Numbered from the stretch's first letter, positions 45,817 through 55,454 are shown. The stretch: DNA of 63,176 nt from CAZJOD01 sp964547525 (GCA_964547525.1 CAZJOD010000003.1:1-63176), one strand, 5' to 3'. Translations and numbers: made by a program. Notes: generated by a model from the letters alone, not told the origin.

Positions 45817-46965
45817 TTAATAACCGCCGTATTTTCGGGCGGTTTCAAAATATGCTTTTACGTTTTCAAAGGGTGTACCGTCTCTTATTGAATCACTTGT
45901 TCCCAATATGAATCGACCGTTCTTACCAAGTTTTTCAATTGCATCTTTTGTCATTTCTATAACTTCGTCTTTCGTCCCAAAACGCATGCGTACTAAATCA
46001 ACATACCCACTCAAAACAACTTTGTCACCAATTTTTTCTTTTGCAATTTCAGGTATTACATCGCCTGTAGGAGGTGGTGTCAAAGTTGTTATCATATCAA
46101 TACCCGCATCTTTAAAATCTTCTAAAAGCGGCATTACTTTGCCATCATCATAAAAATGAAAATATGCTCCGTATTTATGTGCAAGTTTAACATTTTCTTT
46201 AATATGAGGCAAGAATAATTCCCTGTACATGTCCGGAGACCAGCCTGTACTCAAACTTGAGTTATACCAAGCCTCAAAGAACATTGTAATTCCTTGCTCA
46301 AGGGTATATTCTGCATATGTCCTATAAAAATCCTGATAAAATTTTATCGCATCTTTTAAAAATGCATTATCATCAAAATATAGCATTAACATATTAAGAA
46401 CCCCTATAGAATCTGCTAACATATGATCTACACCGGAATGTGGTCTGAACATATACATTCCTTCTTGACCTATACTTTCGTCTATGACTTTTAAATTACC
46501 CTTTGGAAAATATTTTTTATCCAGTAACAGGTAGTTCATTTTGTTAAGGTCGTTACGATCTTTAACCATATATTCAATATAGTGTGGGTTTGGTGCTATA
46601 CCATATTCCCGTCCGCCGGGTGGTATTGCCAAAACCTCTCTTAGTTGTCCTGCAGGTGTATCATATGTTCTGGTGAGATATTTTTTTGCATCGTTTGGTT
46701 TGGTGTCGAACACTTCAGTCATCCGAACATTTTTTATGTAGTCTGAGTCGGGATGATTTTTATACATGAATCTGTAAATTGCCTCCCATGTATTGGGCAA
46801 TCCACATCCAACACAGATAATTGGATCATAATCAAATACATTTTTCAATTCAAGATCGGTCATTTTTTGTTCCATCAGCCATGCATGTATTCTCGGGGAT
46901 ATAGGTATTAGATCCGGAATACCACCTTGAAGAACACACAATATTCTTTCCCTGGATGTCATCAT
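45817..46965 (-). CDS. Uroporphyrinogen decarboxylase-fold methyltransferase-like protein (MtaA/CmuA type)
   Basis: 382 residues with GGAGTG before the tandem ATG codons. The URO-D fold is clear: MTSRERILCVLQGGIPDLIPISPR start, FRPHSGVDHMLADSIG, MFFEAWYNSSLSTGWSPDMYRELFLPHIKENVKLAHKYG in stretches, FHFYDDGKVMPLLEDFKDAGIDMITTLTPPPTGD, and GRFILGTSDSIRDGTPFENV. The closing HFHxDG-like Asp/His region binds zinc in methyltransferase relatives. These proteins transfer methyl groups between substrates and cobalamin proteins. A broken AraC regulator gene lies 134 nt upstream on the same strand and probably controlled this gene. Confidence 0.85.
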   Translation of the reverse strand: MMTSRERILCVLQGGIPDLIPISPRIHAWLMEQKMTDLELKNVFDYDPIICVGCGLPNTWEAIYRFMYKNHPDSDYIKNVRMTEVFDTKPNDAKKYLTRTYDTPAGQLREVLAIPPGGREYGIAPNPHYIEYMVKDRNDLNKMNYLLLDKKYFPKGNLKVIDESIGQEGMYMFRPHSGVDHMLADSIGVLNMLMLYFDDNAFLKDAIKFYQDFYRTYAEYTLEQGITMFFEAWYNSSLSTGWSPDMYRELFLPHIKENVKLAHKYGAYFHFYDDGKVMPLLEDFKDAGIDMITTLTPPPTGDVIPEIAKEKIGDKVVLSGYVDLVRMRFGTKDEVIEMTKDAIEKLGKNGRFILGTSDSIRDGTPFENVKAYFETARKYGGY

Positions 46966-47099
46966 AAATTTTCCACTCCTTTAATTTTTCTTTAAATAAT
47001 AGTCCGGAAGATAAAAATCCATATTCAAATTATAGCAAACTTGAAATTATAAAACTTTACGATTCGTTCATTTTCATTTACAATTTGAACAAAAATAAT

Positions 47100-48023
47100 T
47101 TAACTATTAATTATCATTCTTCTATATTTGGTGGGTGAAATACCGGTTAATTGCCTGAATTTTCGGTCAAAATGCGTCACATTGTTAAAGCCTACACAGT
47201 AACATATGTCAGTGATATTTAGATTACTTGCTTGTTTTAATAATTCCATCGCTTTTGCAACTCTAAGATCATTTATATATTCGCTAAAGGTTTTTGAAGT
47301 CATTTGTTAAAAAAGGTAACAAAAATATGTACGGGATAACATTGAAATCCGAGCAGCTTCTTCAATAGTAATATTCTTATCGTAATTGTTATTTATATAC
47401 ATAATCACTTTATGTAATGCATCACGATGTTTGTTATATAAATCTTCTTGCCCGGTACTTCCGATATTCTTTTGAAACTCCCTACCCAATAAAACAAGAA
47501 GTTGCAGCGTTAATGCTTTAATGATCAGTTTGAAATCAGGTTCGCGACGTTCATCTTCTCTTAATATATCGGTAAAAATCCTTTCAGTTTCAATTTGTAT
47601 ATTGCCGCTTAAATTTAATCTAGGTTTCATTTTGTTCTCTGTAACCAAGAAAGGTTGAAGATATGCAAAATCGAAAAAGCTATTATCCATTTCATCAGGA
47701 GAAAATTTTTCATGAATAAAATTAGGAATAAACTCAAACTCAATAATCTCGAATTCTTCCCCGTAATCATCTATGAAGTAATGGGGAACCAAGGGGGGAA
47801 TAACAAATATATCCCCCTTATACACATTGAACAAGCTGTTGTTAATTGCGTGTTTGAGTTTTCCCTTACTTATGTAAATAATCTGTATATATTCGTGACG
47901 ATGCTTAACTTTAGCGCAATGATGCAGTTTTAATATGCTAAAAGGTAAACCGTTTTTATTATTAGCAATCCGTAAAATCGGTATGTCTTTATATTCATTT
48001 TTATCCAAATAATCAAATTTCAT
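47100..48023 (-). pseudogene. AraC-family regulator interrupted by one in-frame stop
   Basis: From the ATG at 48023 (TGAGGT upstream) the frame encodes an N-terminal cupin-like sensor (VKHRHEYIQIIYISKGK, GDIFVIPPLVPH) and the first helix-turn-helix (ITIEEAARISMLSRTYFCYLF). A TAA at 47309-47307 then replaces the codon where AraC proteins usually have Lys. The very next codons (CAA ATG) continue in the same frame as QMTSKTFSEYINDLRVAKAMELL, then FNNVTHFDRKFRQLTGISPTKYRR, the second helix-turn-helix. Total length would be ~307 residues, normal for the family. The product is inactive unless the stop is read through or is a sequencing error. Confidence 0.9.
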
Positions 48024-48422
48024 TCATTTTACCTCAAACATAAAATGTTAAGTAGTAATATATGTCAGCAAATTTTATATGATATTTACATTGTAACACC
48101 CTACAAATAGTAAACCCACTCTTATTTAATACAATAATAATACAATAATACAAACAAATACAAGTTTGACAACAACCCATTTATACCACATTGCCACAAC
48201 CAATACTAATTGAACATACTATCGAATATTCATAAATCCACATATCATTCTAAATAATTCGCTCTGCTTTAAGGTAGTCTTGGTTGGTTAGGTACGAATA
48301 TTTGTAAACCTCACAAACAAACATCCAACAACCGTATTTTAATTTATTTAACAAATTTTTATTTGGCGTGAATTCTTGTTCGCAATTTTTAAATTTTATT
48401 ATGCAATAAATATACAAAGTCT
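48024..48422. other. 399-bp very AT-rich intergenic region
   Basis: No gene is seen. It holds short ATACAATAAT-type direct repeats near 48125-48155 and may contain the promoter of the broken AraC gene. Confidence 0.4.
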
Positions 48423-50150
48423 TTAATTTAAAAAATTCATATTTAATAAAACTATTGAAAAAAGTAAGCTAATTATATTATGGATATTTGCATAACTAGT
48501 CGTTTTTCTAACTTGCTTCTTTATACAATACGTCAATGCCATATTAATTAAAAATGTAATGACAATAACCCATCCGGATATATTAATATAAAGCAATTGA
48601 TTTAGTATGGTTACTGATGATAAACCAATATAAAGAAATACAATAAGTGCAATAAAGCTAATTAACTGAAGTGTAGGTATAAGAAAATAACCCCTTTTTG
48701 TTTTAAAAATTATTATTAAGTATATTATGCAGCTCAATAAAAACAATAATACAATTCCACCTATTACATAAGGACTTTCAAATACACTAATTTTTATATA
48801 TGCTTGTGAAAAATCCGTAGCAAGATAAAGCTTACTACCTTTTTCTATAAATTTAACAATACCCATTGGTGTATCATAGACATTGTTACCCAAGTGAATC
48901 ATCTCTTCGTCATTTAGTTTGTAGCCATCAGATAAGGAACCTTTAATATAAAGTAATTTGCCCGGTATAATAAATCTTAAAACTTTTTCGGCTGTTTGAA
49001 AACCGGACCATGAATTTACATAATATCCGTTAATATTTATCGTTGCACCCGGTAGTGGATCTCTCTTGTCTTTTTCACCTAACAAATAATCTGTTATAAT
49101 GTCAGTAATCTTGTTAATTTGTTTTTCCGGTACATAAGTATTAAAAGATAAAAACAATCCTGCTTTCTGATTGGGATATAGGACAATCCTTGAATAAAAA
49201 TGTAATGTCTCACCTTTTTTATCATAATAGGTATTTTCATTTCTTATTTTTCTGTTCCATGTATAGCCAATACCACCTAATTCGTCAGCCATATAGTATT
49301 GTCTTTTAAATAACATATCTTTTATATCCTTTTTCAAAACTTTTTCTTCTTCTGATAAAAGCCATAAAATATACCTCCCCATATCATCGGAAGTTGAAAT
49401 AACCGACCCTTCCGGATACAAGTTAATATACATGTCTACCGTTTCATTTCCATTTGGAAGATATGCTTTAGATATATAAGCTTTATCAGTCATATAGTCA
49501 AAAGTTGTTCTTTCCATTTCTAACGGCAGGAATAAATTATTTGTACAATAATCCTTAAAATCTTCATTTACCGCCCGCTCAATAACATAAGCGGCAAGAG
49601 CTATTCCGTAATTTGAGTAAGAAGCAATTTCTCCCGGCCTATGAATTTGCTCAGGCATATATTTTCGTATGCTGACGTTAAGGGGCTCAGTATCACTAAC
49701 ATTAACAACAGCCATACCGGTTAAAACTTCTTCAAAACCTGCTGTATGTGTTAATAATTGATGCATGGTCACCGGATATTTTAGCTTTGGAAAGTCATTT
49801 TCCAAATAAAACGAAATATCCTTATTTAAATCCAGTACTCCTTCTTGATAAGCAATTAGTGCTGCTACGGCTACGAAGGTTTTTGATATAGATCCAATTC
49901 TAAATCCTGTATAACTTTGTTCTGCTTTAATTCCTGAAAGTTGATCGGAATAGCCAAAACCTTTTGACATTGCTATTTCCTGATTTATAATAAGTGTAGC
50001 AATTGCTCCTTTAGCTTTCCCTTCATCAATTAATTTTTGAATACCGGATTCAAACTGCTCTGTCATTAAATCGGATTTAGAATGAGTGGGAATCGCAAAA
50101 AAAGTTAACATCATTACTAAGCTTAAAATAGAAACAATAATTCTTTTCAT
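48423..50150 (-). CDS. Membrane serine hydrolase of the beta-lactamase/PBP fold
   Basis: 575 residues. The start is the ATG at 50150, 9 nt after AAAGGAG; a TTG at 50156 touches the previous stop. A signal peptide is followed by a class C beta-lactamase-like domain: the nucleophile motif SISK at about residue 90, and SYSN (YxN motif) near residue 180. The C-terminal ~120 residues contain four or so membrane segments (IGGIVLLFLLSCIIYLIII and following). The catalytic domain is outside the cell. Relatives are D-Ala-D-Ala-type peptidases or esterases. It follows a metalloprotease gene without a gap and sits behind a two-component system, suggesting a cell-envelope response. Confidence 0.85.
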   Translation of the reverse strand: MKRIIVSILSLVMMLTFFAIPTHSKSDLMTEQFESGIQKLIDEGKAKGAIATLIINQEIAMSKGFGYSDQLSGIKAEQSYTGFRIGSISKTFVAVAALIAYQEGVLDLNKDISFYLENDFPKLKYPVTMHQLLTHTAGFEEVLTGMAVVNVSDTEPLNVSIRKYMPEQIHRPGEIASYSNYGIALAAYVIERAVNEDFKDYCTNNLFLPLEMERTTFDYMTDKAYISKAYLPNGNETVDMYINLYPEGSVISTSDDMGRYILWLLSEEEKVLKKDIKDMLFKRQYYMADELGGIGYTWNRKIRNENTYYDKKGETLHFYSRIVLYPNQKAGLFLSFNTYVPEKQINKITDIITDYLLGEKDKRDPLPGATININGYYVNSWSGFQTAEKVLRFIIPGKLLYIKGSLSDGYKLNDEEMIHLGNNVYDTPMGIVKFIEKGSKLYLATDFSQAYIKISVFESPYVIGGIVLLFLLSCIIYLIIIFKTKRGYFLIPTLQLISFIALIVFLYIGLSSVTILNQLLYINISGWVIVITFLINMALTYCIKKQVRKTTSYANIHNIISLLFSIVLLNMNFLN

Positions 50151-50156
50151 TTTCAA

Positions 50157-50897
50157 TCACTCCTTTAAATAAGTACACCATTGGTCATAAATTTCAGCTT
50201 CTGATTTTTTAAAAACTTCAATATAATCACCGTCACCCTTTGCAAATGCAATTACCTTATCCCATCCGTAGTTTTTATCAAGAAATTCTATATACTTATA
50301 TGAAAATGCATAACCGCCCATATTACCAAATTTCAAACCATTATTTGTTTGCATATCTTCTATGGATGGTATATCAACATGTTTATATTCAATCTCCTTA
50401 GGCACTTGACCGGCTAAATATGTTGCTAGGCTATTGTCCCAAAAATAGGATATCTCTTTATTTATCCTGTAATTGATTGCATGAACAAGCTCATGAAGTG
50501 TTGCTGTTAGAATACTGTCATGAGTGTGAACCTTAACAGGTGTGTAGGGTGAAACCATCATGATATTTCCATTGTGACTATCTCCTATATGCCACTTCGG
50601 TGCAAATAGCAAAGTAATAAACCCTGCTTCCCTTAATGCCAATTGTTTTTGCGTTTTATAAATATAAACATCAATAGGCTCAGTCTTTTGAAAATTCATT
50701 TTTTGATAGATTTCATCCGATTTTTGAACCAAAAGATTAAATACCTCTTTTGCCCCTTTTTCTTCATCAGGGTGATAGTATAGGTTTATAAATTCGTTTT
50801 TCATTGACTTACTACCTACCGGTTTTAAAATAAAAACCGGTAATGTTTGAAGGATTACTAATGTGACAATAATGATTATTTTTAATGCTGTTTTCAT
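50157..50897 (-). CDS. Secreted peptidase-MA-like zinc metallohydrolase
   Basis: 246 residues with AAAGGAG 7 nt before the ATG. The first ~25 residues form a signal sequence or membrane anchor. The zinc site is LHELVHAINYRIN (HExxH) at about residue 135, with a downstream Glu candidate in SYKYIEFLDKNYGWD. The last codon abuts the serine hydrolase gene, so both are co-translated. The substrate is unknown; the site is outside the membrane. Confidence 0.85.
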   Translation of the reverse strand: MKTALKIIIIVTLVILQTLPVFILKPVGSKSMKNEFINLYYHPDEEKGAKEVFNLLVQKSDEIYQKMNFQKTEPIDVYIYKTQKQLALREAGFITLLFAPKWHIGDSHNGNIMMVSPYTPVKVHTHDSILTATLHELVHAINYRINKEISYFWDNSLATYLAGQVPKEIEYKHVDIPSIEDMQTNNGLKFGNMGGYAFSYKYIEFLDKNYGWDKVIAFAKGDGDYIEVFKKSEAEIYDQWCTYLKE

Positions 50898-50910
50898 TTA
50901 TCTTCTCCTT

Positions 50911-50951
50911 TATAAATAAAGCTGTTAATCTTATAATAGATTAACAGCTTT
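50911..50951 (-). terminator. Hairpin between the sensor kinase and metalloprotease genes
   Basis: A perfect 13-bp stem (50918-50930 with 50939-50951) with an 8-nt loop, followed on the minus strand by a T-rich TTTATTTATA. It could stop or attenuate transcription from the two-component genes into the downstream pair. Confidence 0.65.
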
Positions 50952-50982
50952 AAATAACGCTTATGAAAACCTTAAATAATCC

Positions 50983-52374
50983 TTAAACCTTTGTAAGTTT
51001 TATAATAAAAGTGCAGCCCTTATCAATACCGGACACTAATTCAATGTCTCCATGGTGAAGATTAATAATTTTCTGTGTAATTGCAAGCCCTAACCCGCTT
51101 CCACCCGTTTCAGAATTTCTCACTTTATCTGCACGAACGAAGGGTTTAAAAATATCCCTAACAAGTTCTACAGGTATGCCAATACCATCATCCTTTACGA
51201 TTATAACAATAAATTCATCCGTATCCTTTACTTCCAAAGTTATTTTAGTATCTGCACAGTTATACCGTATTGCATTTTCAAATAAATTATCCAGTGCCCG
51301 ATTCATTTCTTTTTCATCAATATTTACAAAAAACTCTTGTTCAGGTATATCAATTTCATATAAAAAACCGTTTGCTTCCAGTGATTCAATATATTCGGCT
51401 GCTTTGCCCCTTAAATATTCACAAATATCAACAGGCTTTAAATTAAGCTTGTATTGTGGGTTTTCCAGTTTTGATAAATCAAAAAGCTTTGAAATTAAAG
51501 TGTTTGCTCTGCTACTATTACTATATATAAGTTTTAAGTAGTCATCATGATTAGAATGCGGATGATTCATTAAGTATTCCGCATAGCCCATAACCACTGC
51601 CAATGGGTTTTTTAAGTCATGAGCGATATCTAAGGTTAACTGCCTTCTTAGTTCCTCTGACTTAATTCTTAAATCAAATTCAGATTGGATTCTTTGAGCC
51701 ATCTCATTAAATGAATGCTCTAATTCAGCGAACTCAGAGTCTTTACTGATTAATGTTCTGATTTTATAATCTCCGTTTTTAAATTTATTGGCAGTTTCTT
51801 TAAGCTTTAATAAAGGGTTGGTAAAACTTGTAGCACTCATTCTTGAATATATAACCGTACTAAAAGTGAGTAAAAGTAAATATAGAGCTATAACTATAAA
51901 AATAAATGTTATGACGACATTTTCATCTACTGATTTATAATTTTTGTTATGTGTCACATTAAAATCAAATCGTATCGATGTAGGGAATGTAACAATAAGC
52001 CAAAAGTTTTCATTTTCATTATATGCAATAGAGTAACTATATTTACGTTCAACACTTTGCGACTGCGTAAGAAATTGAGTAAATTCAGTAGCAGTAAGCC
52101 GGCTTTTTGGAAAATTATTAATCCCTTTTGATAATACTACTGTATAATTTGAATTAACCACATGGAGTCCGCCATTATTTTTGAGTACATTACTATAATC
52201 AATATCATATATATTGTCTTTCATTAACGACATTGCATTATACTTATTTTTTACAAGCATTCCTTCTAAAATACCGGAAGCATATCCTAACACAAGAAAA
52301 GCAATGAAAGCTATAAATGTTGTAATAAAAAATATCATGATATAGTTTACAAGAAATCGATTTTTAAGCTTCAT
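50983..52374 (-). CDS. Sensor histidine kinase
   Basis: 463 residues; overlaps the response regulator gene by 11 nt. One membrane segment at ~9-33, an extracellular region of ~115 residues, a second segment at ~150-172, a HAMP domain, then the H-box LDIAHDLKNPLAVVMGYAEYL at ~residue 250, an N-box ENAIRYN, and G-boxes VKDDGIGIP and GGSGLGLAI. The kinase core is complete. The short extracellular loop has no recognised sensor domain. Its downstream neighbours act outside the membrane, so an envelope signal is likely. Confidence 0.93.
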   Translation of the reverse strand: MKLKNRFLVNYIMIFFITTFIAFIAFLVLGYASGILEGMLVKNKYNAMSLMKDNIYDIDYSNVLKNNGGLHVVNSNYTVVLSKGINNFPKSRLTATEFTQFLTQSQSVERKYSYSIAYNENENFWLIVTFPTSIRFDFNVTHNKNYKSVDENVVITFIFIVIALYLLLLTFSTVIYSRMSATSFTNPLLKLKETANKFKNGDYKIRTLISKDSEFAELEHSFNEMAQRIQSEFDLRIKSEELRRQLTLDIAHDLKNPLAVVMGYAEYLMNHPHSNHDDYLKLIYSNSSRANTLISKLFDLSKLENPQYKLNLKPVDICEYLRGKAAEYIESLEANGFLYEIDIPEQEFFVNIDEKEMNRALDNLFENAIRYNCADTKITLEVKDTDEFIVIIVKDDGIGIPVELVRDIFKPFVRADKVRNSETGGSGLGLAITQKIINLHHGDIELVSGIDKGCTFIIKLTKV

Positions 52375-53047
52375 TTTTCTTAACCTTGCACATCTTATAG
52401 CCTATTCCTTTTATTGTTTTAATATATAATGGATTTTGTGGATCGTGCTCGATTTTATTTCTGACCCTACTGATATGAACCATAATTGTATTATCATCAT
52501 ACATATAATCATCATCCCAGACGGCGGAGTATATTTGCTTTTTAGTAAAAACCCTTTCAGGGTTTTCCATAAATAATTTAAGAATTAAAAACTCTTTAGC
52601 ATTTAAGGATAAATCCTTACTATTTTTATATGCACTACAAGCAGTAATATCAAGGGTTATATCCCCGTTTATGTATTGTAATGTTTTTTGCGTGCTTCTC
52701 TTTACCCTCACAGAAATTCTTGCAATCAATTCTACCATACTAAATGGTTTTACAAGATAATCATCTGCACCAAGACCAAAGCCTAAGACCTTATCCATAT
52801 CATCGCCTCTTGCGGTAAGTAAAATTACCGGAACATTGCTATTTTCACGTATTTTTCGAAGGAGATTAAATCCATCAAGAAATGGCATCATCACATCAAA
52901 AAGACATAAATCGATTATATGTTGATTAAGAAGGTCTAAGGCCTGTCTTCCGTCACTAGCACAATAAACCGTATAGCCTTCATTTTCAAGATTTAGTTTT
53001 AATAGCTCTCTTAAATCCTTTTCGTCCTCAGCAATTAAAATATTCAT
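52364..53047 (-). CDS. OmpR/PhoB-family response regulator
   Basis: 227 residues from the ATG at 53047; a GTG at 53056 is in frame but has no better ribosome site. Receiver domain: acidic pocket AEDEKD, phosphoacceptor Asp in CLFDVMMPFLDG, Thr in LLTARG and Lys in YLVKPFS. The winged-helix effector ends in VHISRVRNKIE and IKTIKGIGYKM. First gene of the cluster with the kinase, metalloprotease and serine hydrolase. Confidence 0.94.
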   Translation of the reverse strand: MNILIAEDEKDLRELLKLNLENEGYTVYCASDGRQALDLLNQHIIDLCLFDVMMPFLDGFNLLRKIRENSNVPVILLTARGDDMDKVLGFGLGADDYLVKPFSMVELIARISVRVKRSTQKTLQYINGDITLDITACSAYKNSKDLSLNAKEFLILKLFMENPERVFTKKQIYSAVWDDDYMYDDNTIMVHISRVRNKIEHDPQNPLYIKTIKGIGYKMCKVKKNEA

Positions 53048-53142
53048 AATAACCACATCTCTTTTTTATAATGAACAATTTGCATTATCGTTCTTTTAAA
53101 ATAAAACTACATCAAACTTATTACTATAATGTTAATAAATAC

Positions 53143-53158
53143 AACAATTCGTATTGTT
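53143..53158 (-). promoter_or_regulatory. Small palindrome upstream of the response regulator gene
   Basis: AACAAT and ATTGTT around 4 nt, about 100 bp upstream of the start. A possible binding site for the regulator itself; a single copy, so weak evidence. Confidence 0.3.
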
Positions 53159-53263
53159 TCCACCAATAATATTAAACGCAATTTGCTTTATTAATGATTA
53201 TAATGCATGTGTTAAGCAGTATAATTATTTGATAAGTTTCCAAATAATTATACCTTATTTCTT

Positions 53264-53502
53264 TCAATCTATCAACGGACGTTTGTTAAGTAACTTAAGT
53301 ATGTTCTCCATATCTAAATTCCGATTTTCTTCATGGCTTTCAGAAACACTCATTACATCCTGTATATCTTGTATGAATTTACCATTTCGTGTTTTTATAA
53401 TCTTCTCATATAATTCATAATATGTATACTTGTTGTAAGCTGTTTTCTCTTCAAACATATAGGGGATGAGTGCTCCAAGAGTACCTTAGTCAATTCGATA
53501 TT
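53264..53502 (-). pseudogene. 3' fragment of a solute-binding-protein gene
   Basis: Minus-strand homology to codons ~490-545 of the intact gene at 55455-57092. The segment MFEEKTAYNKYTYYELYEKI is identical, but upstream the codon GAA has become TAA (reading YRID-stop-GTLGALIPYMFEEK). Unlike the intact gene, this fragment continues for another ~25 codons (SVSESHEENRNLDMENILKLL) to its stop. There is no 5' part. Confidence 0.85.
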
Positions 53503-53631
53503 AATTATTATGTGAAAACTTTGTATAATAAACAATTATAAAATCCGGTAAAATAAATGCAAGGGAAAAATACCATAAAAAACAAAATGAACAAATGCAG
53601 GTACTTTTCTTTAAAGAAAGGATTAATGATT

Positions 53632-53763
53632 ATGAAATATAGAAAACTAGGATATTCAGGGCTAAAGGTAAGCGAAATCAGTCAAGGTGACATATTTATC
53701 AAAAGAACGTTTAATTACATCCGGTCGGAGATAGACACTACCTATTTTCTCATCTTATTTTAA
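53632..53763 (+). pseudogene. 5' remnant of an aldo/keto reductase gene
   Basis: AAAGGA precedes an ATG that encodes MKYRKLGYSGLKVSEISQG, the standard start of aldo/keto reductases. Homology ends after ~19 codons and the frame closes at 53763 with unrelated sequence. Confidence 0.75.
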
Positions 53764-53977
53764 CGAAAACTTAACACTTAAATATTTATACAAGACTATA
53801 CTTATTTCAAAGCATAAAAAAACCTATAAACCGATTTATCGATTATCCGTAATAAACAAAAGGGTGAGAGTCCCACTCATTACCCTCTTATTGTAGCTTA
53901 GGCAAGAGATGGAAGAAACATAACCGGCTTTGTTATGTTTGGATCCAAATTTATAATAGCAAAAGGATTGATAGCAA

Positions 53978-54418
53978 ATGAGAATACTTGTTGATGCAGA
54001 TGCCTGTCCTGTCAAGAGCATAATTATCAACGTGGCTAAGGAGTATAATATACCCGTAGTCATGTTCATTGATACAAGCCATAACATTAAGGACAGATAT
54101 TCTGAAGTGATTGTTGTTGACAAACAAAGGGATTCAGTTGATATTGCTCTGGTGAACAGGGTCTCACCGGGAGATGTGGTTGTTACACAAGATTTTGGCC
54201 TTGCAGCCATGGTCCTTGGCAAAAAAGGGACTGCAATAAACCAAAATGGTATGATCTATTCCGATGGGAATATGGACATGCTACTGTTTGAACGTTATTT
54301 ATCTCAGAAAATACGACGAGCAGGGGGCAGGACAGCAGGGCAAGGAAAAAGAAAAAAAGAAGACGATGAAAAGTTTGAAGTTTCATTTCGAAAAATTTTA
54401 AAACAGCAAACCGATTGA
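53978..54418 (+). CDS. DUF188 family protein (YaiI/YqxD)
   Basis: 146 residues with AAAAGGA upstream of the ATG. The start MRILVDADACPVK and the stretch SVDIALVNRVSPGDVVVTQDFGLAAMVL are typical of the YaiI/YqxD family, which has a PIN-like nuclease fold with conserved Asp residues (the D-x-D pair near residue 6, D in QDFG). The biochemical role is not known. It is the only intact plus-strand gene in the last 43 kb and sits among gene remnants. Confidence 0.93.
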   Translation: MRILVDADACPVKSIIINVAKEYNIPVVMFIDTSHNIKDRYSEVIVVDKQRDSVDIALVNRVSPGDVVVTQDFGLAAMVLGKKGTAINQNGMIYSDGNMDMLLFERYLSQKIRRAGGRTAGQGKRKKEDDEKFEVSFRKILKQQTD

Positions 54419-54438
54419 TAAGAAATAATAAGTACTTA

Positions 54439-54482
54439 GGGACATTTCTCAACTAACCCCATTTTTTTATGAATGTAACCAT
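54439..54482 (+). repeat. 44-bp direct repeat, copy A
   Basis: Begins GGGACATTTCTCAACTAACC and ends GAATGTAACCAT. It matches copy B at 62997-63040 at 41 of 44 positions in the same orientation. On the minus strand both copies can be read as YGYIHKK(M/V)GLVE, so they may be the end of a lost mobile gene. Confidence 0.8.
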
Positions 54483-54652
54483 AAACATTGTTAATAAACT
54501 CAAACAGGATTGCTATATGATCGCGTCTGTCGGCAAACCATGCGGCTAATGCAAACGCTGTCCGCTTGTGTGGTAAAATACGTGATAGTTCCCACAAACA
54601 AGAAAGCGGTAATTCGTTTCCATTTTAAAGACACCGGGCAACAGCGAACTTT
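54483..54652. mobile_element. Possible remnant of a mobile gene
   Basis: This block looks visibly less AT-rich than its surroundings. A minus-strand frame is open for ~62 codons (ELPLSCLWELSRILPHKRTA, then LAAWFADRRDHIAILFEF) and ends inside copy A of the 44-bp repeat. An overlapping plus-strand frame reads KYVIVPTNKKAVIRFHFKD, faintly like a recombinase C-terminus. Neither has a start with a ribosome site, and the two cannot both be real. The truncated lipoprotein gene at 54653 ends at its edge. Confidence 0.3.
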
Positions 54653-55021
54653 TCAAAGTTTCCGCATCTCTTGCGAATAATCCCATATATTTACTAAGTC
54701 AAATTTTACTATTATATTATATTTGTTCTCCATATATTTACTAACTTCGTTTAGCCGCAAATCAAAATTAGATTTAGTTTCATTTAAATTTAAACGATTT
54801 GTTAGTGGATAATGATATAAAACAGTTAATTCTTTGTATGTACCTAAAAGGTCTGATTCATTTATCTCCAATGTAGTAAAATTGTTCTCAATACTTTCGT
54901 CAGATTCTTTGTCTATCATTGTAGAAATATTTTTATTAAAATTATCCTTATTAATAAAAGAGCAAGAACTCTCTAATATAAGTACTAAAATTACTAAAAT
55001 AATAAAATTAATCTTTTTCAT
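54653..55021 (-). pseudogene. 5' fragment of a solute-binding lipoprotein gene
   Basis: 122 codons with AGAGG before the ATG. The signal peptide ends in SSCSF, a lipobox. KELTVLYHYP followed by LNEVSKYMENKYNIIVKF resembles the start of the intact protein (GELTIFYPYWDKKDE, LNELSKND). The frame stops at the edge of the possible mobile remnant, so the rest was probably lost to an insertion or deletion. The tail fragment at 53264-53502 could be its other end. Confidence 0.6.
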
Positions 55022-55454
55022 TTCAATATACCTCTTATATTATTTATAATATATTCATCATAAACCTAAAAGCTTTTTGGCATATATATGCAGTCAGAAG
55101 ATTTACAAAGGATTATTTATATTAATAATATACCAAATTTTAGAGTGAAATTACCGGGTAATTTGACAGAAAGGTTCAACCAACTTCCCGTTGTGCTTAT
55201 TTTCTGCCTTTGAACTGCTTTTCTCCATTTCTGATCCTTTCATTAACAAGAGCGAGGATTTTATCAAAAATCGCTATTGATTTTGCTATGTCGGAACAAT
55301 ACTCTCCTATACTCTTCAAATGCTAATGCATTATCATATATTCTTGTCCCGAATCGTAAAGGCTGTGTCGTATACTTTTTTAAATACGGAGATTGTCCCT
55401 GTTATTCTACCCTTAGTTGATAAACATCCCTGTTATTCCCCTTTTTTAAAGCTT
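55022..55454. other. 433-bp region without a recognised gene
   Basis: The minus strand has partial open frames (for example DTAFTIRDKNIYDNALAFEE near 55280-55380) broken by stops, which suggests another decayed gene. TCCCTGTTATTC occurs twice (near 55396 and 55428). Confidence 0.35.

Noticed and set aside
45817..46965. Annotation as HemE (haem synthesis)
   Set aside because: The sequence fits the MtaA/CmuA-like branch, and no haem genes are near.
48125..48160. ATACAATAAT-type short repeats as a CRISPR or origin signal
   Set aside because: Units are short, irregular and AT-only; there are no spacers and no DnaA-box cluster.
53870..53905. GGGTGAGAGTCCCACTC hairpin as a group II intron end
   Set aside because: No intron-encoded protein, no domain V and no GUGCG-type 5' end were found nearby.
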